NCBI GenBank assembly: GCA_900555065.1
Contig: USJY01000069.1
Location: 1 to 7,030 of the forward strand
Source: an uncultured Eubacteriales bacterium
Lineage (GTDB): Bacteria > Bacillota > Clostridia > Oscillospirales > UMGS1783
Direction of reading: 5' to 3'
DNA length: 7,030 nucleotides
In this document: positions 1-5,962 of the stretch, in pieces
Numbering within the stretch: the first letter of the stretch is position 1
How the letters are laid out: every line of letters begins with the position of its first letter
Position numbers and translations under genes: made by a program
The notes under the pieces: model-generated
Seen by the model: the letters and a program-made list of their open reading frames with translations, nothing else
Database searches by the model: none
What the model was told of the DNA's origin: nothing

Positions 1-121
1 TTGGGATGGCTTTCTCCCTCAGAATTTACTGTCCAATATGTTTGACAAACCTACATGGAGGAAAAAGATAATTATAGGAATTATTCCTGCAATTTCCGAA
101 AATGGACATGTGCGCTTTTGC
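1..121. other. AT-richer upstream leader, no gene recognised
   Basis: I see no convincing coding sequence here. The reading frame of the NfeD gene stays open back to an ATG at 38, but that ATG has no ribosome binding site and would add a charged, non-conserved extension. A TTGACA hexamer lies at 42-47, but its best partner, GATAAT at 67-72, is 19 bp away, so this is at most a weak second promoter. Around 69-87 there is a small AT-rich stretch with repeated AATTAT and a GGAAT/ATTCC inverted repeat, of unknown meaning. The 3' end of the preceding gene is not visible. Confidence 0.4.
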
Positions 122-150
122 TTGACTGCGCGGCGTTTTCGATATACAAT
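122..150 (+). promoter_or_regulatory. Sigma-A-type promoter of the nfeD-floA unit
   Basis: A TTGACT -35 hexamer (122-127) and a TACAAT -10 hexamer (145-150) are separated by exactly 17 bp, each one base from consensus. Transcription would begin near 157, leaving a 5' leader of about 67 bases before the NfeD start at 224. The surrounding DNA is AT-richer than the genes. No other promoter is visible in the short gaps up to the terminator at 3675, so this one probably serves all five genes. An 8-bp direct repeat (ACGCAGTA at 158-165 and 178-185) lies just downstream of the expected start. Confidence 0.75.
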
Positions 151-223
151 AAAGTTGACGCAGTATCGTTTTATCAAACGCAGTAAGCTGCAAAAAACCA
201 GCACCGTAAAGGAGTGGGGTACT

Positions 224-733
224 ATGGGCCTGCTGGCGGTTTTTCCGGAGATCACCTGGCTGCCGGTCGTACTGTTTGTCGTGGGCGTGATCCTCATGGC
301 AATTGAAATGGTCGTGCCCGGTTTCGGCGTGTTCGGCATATCCGGGCTGATTCTGCTCTGTTTGTCGGTCATTCTGACGGCGCAGACCTTTTGGCAGGCG
401 CTGATTCTCATTGCAATCATCGCATGCGTTCTGGGCGTACTGTTCGCCGTGCTCGTCCTGCTCGCCTCGACTGGGAACATGCCCAAAGGGCTTGTCCTGC
501 GCGCGTCGGCGCGGCGTGAGCTCGGCTATTCCAGCGCGCCGGAGCGCCTGTACCAATACCTTGGCAAATCCGGCACGGCCCTTTCGCCGCTGCGGCCCGC
601 CGGCTCGATTGACTGCGACGGGACGCGGCTGGACGTGGTGACCCGTGGCGAGTTTATCGACAAGGGCGCGTCCGTCGTCGTGATAGAAGTTGTCGGCAAC
701 CGCGTCGTCGTCAAGGCGGCGGATAATTCTTAG
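224..733 (+). CDS. NfeD-family membrane protein, short form
   Basis: This 169-residue protein belongs to the NfeD family, membrane partners of SPFH/flotillin proteins that help organise membrane microdomains. Three hydrophobic segments are visible at about residues 12-30, 36-54 and 58-82. The first loop carries the family-typical E-x-V-x-P-G-F-G-x-F-G-I-x-G pattern (28-41). The C-terminal part (about 113-166) is the soluble OB-fold domain, with G-x-x-G-x-A at 114-119, LRPAG at 123-127 and the RGEF-x-x-x-G turn at 141-148. It lacks the N-terminal ClpP-like serine protease domain of long NfeD proteins, so it is the short type usually encoded next to a flotillin. The start at 224 is chosen because AAAGGAG lies 9 bases upstream, whereas the in-frame ATG at 38 has no such site and precedes the promoter. 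floA follows after 39 bases. Family assignment is firm; the exact role is inferred from family and neighbour. Confidence 0.92.
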   Translation: MGLLAVFPEITWLPVVLFVVGVILMAIEMVVPGFGVFGISGLILLCLSVILTAQTFWQALILIAIIACVLGVLFAVLVLLASTGNMPKGLVLRASARRELGYSSAPERLYQYLGKSGTALSPLRPAGSIDCDGTRLDVVTRGEFIDKGASVVVIEVVGNRVVVKAADNS

Positions 734-772
734 ACGCATTGGACACCTTAATGAAAAAAGGAGGACTGAACT

Positions 773-1756
773 GTGGAATTTGTCTGGATCGCCGTAATCG
801 CAATTATCATCATTTTATTTCTGGCCCTGTTTTTTACCTTTGTACCCGTCGCGCTGTGGATCAGCGCCCTTGCCGCAGGCGTGAAGGTCGGCATCGTCAA
901 CCTGATCGCCATGCGGCTGCGCCGCGTCGTCCCGTCCCGGATCGTCAACCCCATGATCAAAGCCTCGAAAGCAGGGCTGGACGTGAACATCAACAACCTG
1001 GAAGCGCACTATCTTGCCGGCGGCAACGTGGACCGTGTCGTCGATTCCCTGATCGCCGCGCAGCGGGCCGACATCCCGCTCGAATTTGAGCGCGCCGCAG
1101 CCATAGACCTTGCCGGCCGCAACGTGCTTGAGGCCGTGCAGATGAGCGTCAACCCGAAAGTCATCGAGACCCCGGTCATCGCCGCCATCGCCAAAAACGG
1201 CATAGAGCTGCGCGCCAAGGCCAAAGTCACGGTCCGCGCCAACATAGACCGCCTGGTCGGCGGCGCGGGCGAGCAGACCATCATTGCGCGCGTAGGCGAG
1301 GGTATCGTCACCACCATCGGTTCGTCCGACAGCCACGAGGTCGTGCTCGAGAACCCCGACGCGATCTCCAAAACCGTTCTGGGCAAGGGCCTGGAGGCGG
1401 GGACAGCCTTTGAGATTTTGTCTATCGACATTGCGGACGTGGACGTCGGCCGCAACATCGGCGCGCAGCTGCAGACCGACCAGGCCGAAGCCGATAAGCG
1501 CATCGCCCAGGCAAAGGCCGAAGAGCGCAGGGCGATGGCCGTCGCGCGCGAGCAGGAGATGAAAGCGGCCGTGCAGGAGATGCGCGCCAAGGTCGTCGAG
1601 GCCGAGGCCGAAGTGCCGCGCGCCATGGCAACCGCCCTGCGCGAGGGCAAGCTGGGCGTGATGGACTACTATAACATGCAGAACGTAATCGCCGACACGC
1701 AGATGCGCGGCGCGATCGCCGATCCTGAAAACGCGCAGGATAAGCGCGATATGTAA
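773..1756 (+). CDS. floA: Flotillin-like scaffold protein FloA
   Basis: This 327-residue protein matches FloA (formerly YqfA) of Bacillus and relatives in length and layout. FloA is an SPFH/prohibitin-superfamily protein that oligomerises at functional membrane microdomains and affects membrane fluidity and assembly of signalling and secretion complexes. Residues 4-33 are a long hydrophobic membrane segment. The SPFH domain covers roughly 60-235, including a [14 protein letters not shown] stretch (126-139). Residues about 235-290 form an Ala/Glu/Arg-rich coiled-coil region typical of flotillins. The C-terminal block [18 protein letters not shown] (295-312) is a FloA hallmark. Translation starts at GTG 773, supported by AAAGGAGG at 757-764, 8 bases upstream. 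The pairing with nfeD upstream is the classic arrangement. An 80-residue gene follows after 12 bases. I see no truncation or unusual composition, and confidence is high. Confidence 0.96.
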   Translation: MEFVWIAVIAIIIILFLALFFTFVPVALWISALAAGVKVGIVNLIAMRLRRVVPSRIVNPMIKASKAGLDVNINNLEAHYLAGGNVDRVVDSLIAAQRADIPLEFERAAAIDLAGRNVLEAVQMSVNPKVIETPVIAAIAKNGIELRAKAKVTVRANIDRLVGGAGEQTIIARVGEGIVTTIGSSDSHEVVLENPDAISKTVLGKGLEAGTAFEILSIDIADVDVGRNIGAQLQTDQAEADKRIAQAKAEERRAMAVAREQEMKAAVQEMRAKVVEAEAEVPRAMATALREGKLGVMDYYNMQNVIADTQMRGAIADPENAQDKRDM

Positions 1757-1768
1757 GAGGTCGCCGCC

Positions 1769-2011
1769 ATGAACAAAACAATGAAGAAATACGCGCTGCG
1801 CACGGGCGCGCCGTCGGCAGCGCACGCATATGCCGGGCCCCCCGCGTCCGATGCGGAGGCGGCCCGCCCGCAGCCGCCGGAACCGGAACGGGCCGCGCCG
1901 AAAACCGGCGCGCGCCGGTTCCTGAACCCGCGCGACGCGCGCGCGGCGTTCATAGCGGCCGAGCTGCTCGCCCCGCCCCTTGCCAGGCGGCGCGGCCGCA
2001 GATTGATATGA
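1769..2011 (+). CDS. Small hypothetical protein downstream of floA
   Basis: I do not recognise this 80-residue protein. It has a short basic N-terminus, a low-complexity Ala/Pro/Glu-rich middle (about 20-45), then a better-structured C-terminal block at about 49-70: RRFLNPRDARAAFIAAELL followed by APP, ending in a basic tail (RRRGRR at 73-78). There is no membrane segment or signal peptide. The case for a real gene is AAGAGGT at 1755-1761, 8 bases before the ATG, 12- and 14-base gaps to its neighbours, and the same strand and spacing as the operon. The C-terminal block looks like a short amphipathic helix that could be the conserved part, tethered by a disordered linker. A role as a small FloA or NfeD partner is a guess from position only. 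GC-rich DNA produces chance frames, so a spurious call remains possible. Confidence 0.65.
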   Translation: MNKTMKKYALRTGAPSAAHAYAGPPASDAEAARPQPPEPERAAPKTGARRFLNPRDARAAFIAAELLAPPLARRRGRRLI

Positions 2012-2025
2012 CGCCGAGGTAACCT

Positions 2026-2898
2026 ATGCAACGAAAATACATTTTCCGCGCCGCCGCCGGGGCCGCCACAGCCGCGGCGGCGCTTGCGCCAATGCTGTAC
2101 TGGCAGCACAACGTGCTGCAGACGTCGCGGTATATCCTTCGCCATCCCGCGCTTCCGGCCGCGTTTGCCGGAACGCGGATCCTGCACCTGTCCGACCTGC
2201 ACGGCAAGCGCTTCGGTCCGGGGCAGTCCCGTCTGACGGAGGCCATGCGCGCCTGCGCGCCGCATGCCGTTGTGATCACTGGCGATATGATCGACCGCGG
2301 CGACGGGGATATGGCCGCCGCACTGGAGGCCGCAGCAGCCGCCGCTTCGCTCGCGCCCGTATTCTACGTGCCCGGAAACCATGAGGGCCGCTGTCCGCGC
2401 TATCCGGTTTTTGCCGCACGGCTCCGTGCGCACGGCGTGCGCGTGCTGCACGACGAAGCGGTTCTGCTTCGCCGCGGGGCCGCGCGCATCGCGCTGTGCG
2501 GCGCGCGGGACCCCGTGTTTTATGCGCCGGACGCCTCCGTCCGGCTCCCCCTGTTCGCGCGTGAGCTGGACCGGCTCCTGCACAGCGCAGACGCGCCCTT
2601 TCACATATTGCTCAGCCATCGTCCGGAGTTTTTCCGACTCTACGCCGCCTGCGGGGCAGACCTTGCCTTTGCCGGCCACGCGCACGGCGGACAGTGGCGG
2701 CTGCCTTCAGGACGCGGCGTATTCGCGCCGGGCCAGGGCTTTTTTCCCGCGTATACCTGCGGCCTGTACAGGCGCGGGAACGCGGTTATGGCAGTCTCAC
2801 GCGGTCTGGGCGGTCGTGCGCCCGTACCGCGCCTGCACAACCGGCCGGAACTTGTGCTCGTCACGCTCGAGCCGGAGGACGGGGAGGTCAACCCATGA
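2026..2898 (+). CDS. Membrane-anchored calcineurin-like metallophosphoesterase (YkuE-like)
   Basis: This 290-residue protein carries the full set of two-metal phosphoesterase motifs: D57-x-H59 in LSDLHG, G86-D87 in TGDMID, G117-N118-H119-E120, H198 in LLSHRPEF, and G217-H218-A219-H220. These ligands bind a dinuclear metal centre that hydrolyses phosphoesters. The layout, with a hydrophobic N-terminal segment at about 7-27 and the ILHLSDLHG block near residue 52, resembles the YkuE/YaeI group. Some members of that group act on lipid or cell-envelope phosphoesters such as UDP-diacylglucosamine. The N-terminal segment lacks a twin-arginine motif and has no obvious cleavage site, so it is more likely a membrane anchor with the enzyme outside. 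GAGGT lies at 2016-2020, a slightly short 5 bases before ATG. Its stop overlaps the next start (ATGA at 2895-2898), indicating translational coupling. The substrate cannot be told from sequence. Confidence 0.9.
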   Translation: MQRKYIFRAAAGAATAAAALAPMLYWQHNVLQTSRYILRHPALPAAFAGTRILHLSDLHGKRFGPGQSRLTEAMRACAPHAVVITGDMIDRGDGDMAAALEAAAAAASLAPVFYVPGNHEGRCPRYPVFAARLRAHGVRVLHDEAVLLRRGAARIALCGARDPVFYAPDASVRLPLFARELDRLLHSADAPFHILLSHRPEFFRLYAACGADLAFAGHAHGGQWRLPSGRGVFAPGQGFFPAYTCGLYRRGNAVMAVSRGLGGRAPVPRLHNRPELVLVTLEPEDGEVNP

Positions 2899-3620
2899 AC
2901 GGACATAAGAGCGGATGCATGCTGTGCGGCGCGCCGCTGGTGTATTCGAAGACCCCGCGCGCCCTGGCATGCGCCGTGTGCGGCGGTATTTTTCAGACGG
3001 ACGCGGCCTGCGCGCAAGGGCATTTCGTGTGCGACGCCTGCCATGCCGCTTCGGCGGCTGACGTGATTGCGCGCGTCTGCCTGCATGCGGACGAGCGCAA
3101 CCCGGCGCGGCTGGCCCTGCGGATCATGCGCCATCCGTCCGTGCATATGCACGGCCCGGAGCACCACGCGCTGACCGGCTGCGTCCTGCTCGCCGCCTAC
3201 CGAAACAGCGGCGGCGCGGCGGACCTGGAATCCGGTATCCCTGAAATTATACGGCGCGCAGGCCGTGTTCCGGGCGGCAGCTGCGGCTTTATGGGCTGCT
3301 GCGGCGCGGCTGTGGGCGCGGGTACATACTGGAGCGTCGCCCGCGGCGCAACGCCGTTGAGCCGGGAAGCGTGGGCGGATTGCAACCGTCTGATCGCCCT
3401 GTGCCTGGAGGAAATCGCGGCGCACGGCGGGCCGCGCTGCTGTAAGCGGGACACGTTTTTATCCCTGCGCGCAGCCGTGGCGTTTACAGAGCGGGCGGCC
3501 GGCGTGCGCATGGACTGGGACCCCGCGCTCAAGTGCGAATTTTCCGCCGAAAACCGCGAATGCCTGACCGATGCATGTCCTTTTTTCAGCCCGCGGGAAC
3601 AGCCGCCGTACGCGGACTGA
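2895..3620 (+). CDS. Cysteine-rich DUF5714-type protein with N-terminal zinc-ribbon-like segment
   Basis: This 241-residue protein fits the uncharacterised DUF5714 family as I remember it. The core has HMHGPEHHALTG (84-95), VPGGSCGFMGCCGAA (125-139), a TPLS-x-x-x-W segment (153-160), GGPRCCKRD (178-186) and a terminal C214-x8-C223-x4-CPFF. It has 19 cysteines, about 8 percent. The N-terminus (C8-x2-C11, C26-x2-C29, C39, C46-x2-C49) resembles a zinc ribbon or double zinc knuckle. The conserved His and Cys clusters in the core suggest a metal or Fe-S site, though this is inference. No membrane segment or signal is present, so it should be cytoplasmic. The start at 2895 is chosen over upstream in-frame codons because GGGGAGG (2881-2887) lies 7 bases before it and it overlaps the preceding stop by four bases. 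A terminator follows immediately. Family assignment is fairly confident, function unknown. Confidence 0.82.
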   Translation: MNGHKSGCMLCGAPLVYSKTPRALACAVCGGIFQTDAACAQGHFVCDACHAASAADVIARVCLHADERNPARLALRIMRHPSVHMHGPEHHALTGCVLLAAYRNSGGAADLESGIPEIIRRAGRVPGGSCGFMGCCGAAVGAGTYWSVARGATPLSREAWADCNRLIALCLEEIAAHGGPRCCKRDTFLSLRAAVAFTERAAGVRMDWDPALKCEFSAENRECLTDACPFFSPREQPPYAD

Positions 3621-3639
3621 CGCGGCGCCGGGAACGCAG

Positions 3640-3675
3640 CGGCCCCTGTTGTTTAAGGCAGGGGCCGTTTTTTTT
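3640..3675 (+). terminator. Intrinsic terminator of the nfeD-floA unit
   Basis: A 9-bp perfect GC-rich stem, CGGCCCCTG (3640-3648) with CAGGGGCCG (3659-3667), encloses a 10-base loop and is followed directly by eight Ts (3668-3675). It lies 19 bases after the DUF5714 stop codon and closes the five-gene unit. Confidence 0.95.
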
Positions 3676-3922
3676 GCACAACGCGGCGCCCGCGCCTACC
3701 CGGCCGGCTCGCCGACATGCGCCGGTTTGCCGCGCCCGCCCGACCGGCCCGCCATAATGCGCCCGTATCTCACACGCGCCCTGCCGCGCCGCGTCCTCCC
3801 GCCGGCTTGTGTCTTTCACCATGGAAAGCCGAAAAATACGCGCCTGCAAAATATATTTATAAACGTGCGGCTGCCTTACAGCCCGGCCGCAGCGATTGTA
3901 ACGGTCATTTTTTGGAAACCTC
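3676..3922. other. Intergenic gap between the two units
   Basis: Together with the flanking terminator and promoter, this is a 380-base stretch without a gene. Bases 3676-3810 are GC-rich and I find no gene with a ribosome binding site, RNA gene or clear structure. From about 3830 the DNA becomes AT-rich towards the repressor promoter. An 11-bp sequence, CATGGAAAGCC, occurs at 3820-3830 and again at 3961-3971 in the repressor leader; I cannot assign it a role. Confidence 0.5.
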
Positions 3923-3951
3923 TTTACAAATACAACTTGCGGTTGTATAAT
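3923..3951 (+). promoter_or_regulatory. Strong sigma-A promoter of the repressor-radical SAM unit
   Basis: TTTACA (3923-3928) and a perfect TATAAT (3946-3951) are separated by exactly 17 bp. Transcription would start near 3958, giving a leader of about 43 bases. No second promoter is visible before the radical SAM gene (21-base gap) or the DUF4130 gene (overlap), so all three genes probably depend on it. Confidence 0.88.
3930..3948. promoter_or_regulatory. Inverted-repeat operator inside the promoter spacer
   Basis: ATACAAC (3930-3936) and GTTGTAT (3942-3948) form a perfect 7-bp inverted repeat around TTGCG. It fills the spacer and overlaps the first three bases of the -10 hexamer. A dimeric helix-turn-helix repressor bound here would block RNA polymerase. 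The adjacent gene encodes exactly such a repressor, so autoregulation is the simplest reading. The site does not resemble the Bacillus LexA box (CGAAC-N4-GTTCG). I found no second copy in the window. Confidence 0.75.
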
Positions 3952-3967
3952 ATAGGCGATCATGGAA

Positions 3968-3983
3968 AGCCTTCGTACAGGCT
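3968..3983 (+). promoter_or_regulatory. Small hairpin just upstream of the repressor ribosome binding site
   Basis: AGCCT (3968-3972) and AGGCT (3979-3983) can pair around a 6-base loop, ending two bases before the GAGGAGG site at 3986-3992. It leaves the site exposed. It may stabilise the mRNA 5' end, but a 5-bp stem could arise by chance. Confidence 0.3.
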
Positions 3984-4000
3984 GAGAGGAGGAATCCCGC

Positions 4001-4603
4001 ATGCTGCACACGCGTCTCAAACAGCTTCGCACGGAAAAGGACCTGACCCAGGCCGCCCTTGCGCGGGAACTGAATGTCACCCAGCAGGCAGTGGCAAAAT
4101 GGGAGTCTGGAAAATCCATGCCCGACCACTCCATGCTGCTCCGGCTTTCGCGTTACTATGGTGTGAGCGTGGACTATCTACTGGGTCTGCCCGCGTCGAT
4201 GCCGGGCGACGGCTTTGCCGGCCCGGTGCTCGTGCCCGTTGTCGGCGCGGTGCGCGCGGGTTACAACGCGTTTGCCTTTGAGGAGCATCTGGGCAGCGAG
4301 CCGGCGGGCATACGTTCGCCGGAGGGGTATTTCTACCTCGTCGTCCGGGGCGACTCCATGGAACCGTATATTCATGACGGCGACCTTGCCCTTGTCCGCC
4401 GCCAGCAGACGCTGGAGGACGGCGACGTGGGCGTGATGGTCTACCGCGACGGCGAGGGTACGCTCAAGCGCTTTCGCAGGCAGTCGGGCGGCGTGGCGCT
4501 CGAGCCGTTCAACCCGGCGTATGAAACGCTTGTCCTCGCAGGTGAACAGCTGGAACAGCTCTATATCATCGGCCGGGTGGTTGAAACCAAAACCCGCTGG
4601 TAG
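4001..4603 (+). CDS. Cro/CI-type helix-turn-helix repressor with LexA-like S24 self-cleavage domain
   Basis: This 200-residue protein has two domains. Residues about 4-60 form an XRE helix-turn-helix (LKQLRTEKDLTQAALARELN, then QQAVAKWESGKSMPD). Residues about 77-196 are a peptidase S24 domain. The predicted cleavage bond is Ala86-Gly87 in VGAVRAG, the nucleophile Ser119 in RGDSMEP, and the general base Lys156 in GTLKRF. The Ser and Lys positions match the numbering of E. coli LexA (Ser119, Lys156; cleavage at Ala84-Gly85). In this family RecA filaments on single-stranded DNA stimulate self-cleavage, which inactivates the repressor. The DNA-binding domain is of the phage-CI/HdiR type rather than the winged LexA type, so this is probably not the cell's main LexA. 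GAGGAGG sits 8 bases before the ATG. The gene lies directly behind its probable operator and 21 bases before a radical SAM gene linked to DNA repair, suggesting local DNA-damage-responsive control. No phage genes flank it. Confidence 0.93.
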   Translation: MLHTRLKQLRTEKDLTQAALARELNVTQQAVAKWESGKSMPDHSMLLRLSRYYGVSVDYLLGLPASMPGDGFAGPVLVPVVGAVRAGYNAFAFEEHLGSEPAGIRSPEGYFYLVVRGDSMEPYIHDGDLALVRRQQTLEDGDVGVMVYRDGEGTLKRFRRQSGGVALEPFNPAYETLVLAGEQLEQLYIIGRVVETKTRW

Positions 4604-4624
4604 CGCCGGAAAGGACGTAAACCC

Positions 4625-5962
4625 ATGGACCTTATGCAAAAACTCACCATTTTGGCCGACAGCGCGAAATATGACGCGGCCTGTACCTCATCCGGCGCGG
4701 ACCGGCCGAGCGTCAGCGGCGGCATTGGCAATACAATGGCGGCGGGCTGCTGCCATTCTTTTTCGGCAGACGGGCGGTGTATAAGCCTGCTGAAGGTGCT
4801 GATGACCAATCGCTGTGCCTACGACTGCAAATACTGCGTCAACCGCCGCGGCAACGACGTGCCGCGCGCCGCGTTTACGCCTGACGAGCTGGCGGAGCTG
4901 ACCGTTCAGTTTTACCGGCGCAATTATATCGAGGGCCTGTTCCTTTCCAGCGGCGTGATCCAGAGCCCCGACTACACCATGGAACGCATGATTAAGACGC
5001 TTGAAATCCTGCGCTACCGCCACAATTTCTGGGGCTATATCCACGCCAAAACCATTCCCGGCGCCCATCCGGACCTGATTCGCCGCCTGGGCCTTCTGGC
5101 CGACCGGCTGAGCGTCAACATTGAGCTGCCGAGCGAAGCGAGCCTGCAAAAGCTCGCGCCGCATAAGAAAAAGACGGATATTCTATCGCCCATGGCGCAG
5201 ATCAAAAATGGGGTGGAGCGCAGCAAAAACGAGCGCGCCCTCTGTAAAAAGGCGCCCAGGTTCGCCACGGCGGGCCAGGCCACGCAGATGATTATCGGCG
5301 CGTCTCCCGAGACGGATTACCAGATTATCCGCCTGGCTTCCGGCCTTTATGAAAAATACGGCTTAAAGCGCGTGTTTTACTCGGCCTATGTGCCCGTGGT
5401 GTCGGATTCGCTCCTGCCCGCGCTCGACACGTCGCCGCCGCTGCTGCGCGAGCACCGGCTCTATCAGGCCGACTGGCTCATGCGCCAGTACGATTTTTCT
5501 GCGGATGAAATCTTGAGCGAGCGAGCGCCCAATTTCAATCCCTACCTTGATCCCAAGTGCAACTGGGCCGTCGGCAACATGCAGTTTTTTCCCGTGGACG
5601 TAAACCGCGCGCCCCTGCGCGACCTTCTGCGCGTGCCCGGAATCGGCCCCAAGAGCGCGCGGCGCATCGTACAGGCGCGGCGTACGGGCAGTCTGGGCTT
5701 CGCAGAGCTCAGGCGCATTGGCGTCGTGCTCAAGCGCGCAAAATACTTTATAATCGCCAGCGACCAGCCCTGCGGCCCGCGCCTGTCGCGGGAGAAGGTG
5801 ACGCGCGCGCTGATCGACCCGAAAATCTACGCCTACGGCGTGGAGCAGCTCACCATGTTCGACCTGCCCGGCGTAAAATTTGCCCTGCCCGGCCCGGGCG
5901 ACGTACGCTCGGTGGGCGAGGCGGTTGAGGAGGCGGTGTTATGCCTGCAAAGCGCGCTCTAG
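4625..5962 (+). CDS. Putative DNA modification/repair radical SAM protein with helix-hairpin-helix (TIGR03916-like)
   Basis: This 445-residue protein matches the family described as a radical SAM protein linked to uracil-DNA glycosylase. The radical SAM cluster motif is C64-x3-C68-x2-C71 in CAYDCKYCVNRRGND. Before it lie C20 (DAACTSSG), C42/C43 (GCCHSF) and C52 (DGRCISLLKVLMTN), which look like family-conserved cysteines and could bind a second cluster. The core barrel runs to about 300. After NPYLDPKCNWA (305-315) comes a helix-hairpin-helix, LLRVPGIGPKSARRI (334-348), a non-specific DNA-binding motif shared with glycosylases and nucleases. The protein is cytoplasmic and presumably acts on DNA. 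The reaction is unknown to me. Start: GGAAAGGA (4608-4615), 9 bases upstream of the ATG. It sits 21 bases after the S24 repressor gene and overlaps its usual partner gene by 22 bases. Length is normal and no key residue is missing. Confidence 0.93.
   Translation: MDLMQKLTILADSAKYDAACTSSGADRPSVSGGIGNTMAAGCCHSFSADGRCISLLKVLMTNRCAYDCKYCVNRRGNDVPRAAFTPDELAELTVQFYRRNYIEGLFLSSGVIQSPDYTMERMIKTLEILRYRHNFWGYIHAKTIPGAHPDLIRRLGLLADRLSVNIELPSEASLQKLAPHKKKTDILSPMAQIKNGVERSKNERALCKKAPRFATAGQATQMIIGASPETDYQIIRLASGLYEKYGLKRVFYSAYVPVVSDSLLPALDTSPPLLREHRLYQADWLMRQYDFSADEILSERAPNFNPYLDPKCNWAVGNMQFFPVDVNRAPLRDLLRVPGIGPKSARRIVQARRTGSLGFAELRRIGVVLKRAKYFIIASDQPCGPRLSREKVTRALIDPKIYAYGVEQLTMFDLPGVKFALPGPGDVRSVGEAVEEAVLCLQSAL
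5927..5933 (+). promoter_or_regulatory. Ribosome binding site inside the radical SAM gene
   Basis: GAGGAGG lies within the 3' end of the radical SAM coding sequence, 7 bases before ATG 5941. It decides the start of the downstream DUF4130 gene over the in-frame GTG codons at 5977 and 5980, which have no such site, and implies translational coupling of the two proteins. Confidence 0.75.

Noticed and set aside
38..223. N-terminal extension of the NfeD protein from ATG 38
   Set aside because: It lacks a ribosome binding site, covers the promoter and does not look like an NfeD N-terminus; ATG 224 has AAAGGAG at proper spacing.
815..1825. Long minus-strand open frame opposite floA
   Set aside because: Its His/Asp/Gly-rich composition mirrors the antisense of floA codons; no domain and no reason to prefer it over FloA.
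1669..2685. Long minus-strand open frame opposite floA and the phosphoesterase
   Set aside because: It lies opposite well-supported genes, and its translation is Arg/Gly/Ala-rich without any recognisable domain, as expected for antisense frames in GC-rich DNA.
3820..3971. 11-bp direct repeat CATGGAAAGCC (3820-3830 and 3961-3971) as a possible mobile-element target duplication or attachment site
   Set aside because: The 130 bases between the copies carry no terminal inverted repeats, integrase or transposase; it may be chance.
3961..3993. CTGAGA in the repressor leader, reminiscent of the TPP riboswitch (thi box)
   Set aside because: The leader is only about 43 bases and has no matching second conserved element; the match is best explained by the GAGGAGG ribosome binding site context.
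4001..4603. S24 repressor as evidence of a prophage
   Set aside because: No integrase, excisionase, replication or structural phage gene is nearby; the gene is followed directly by DNA repair-type genes with the same base composition.
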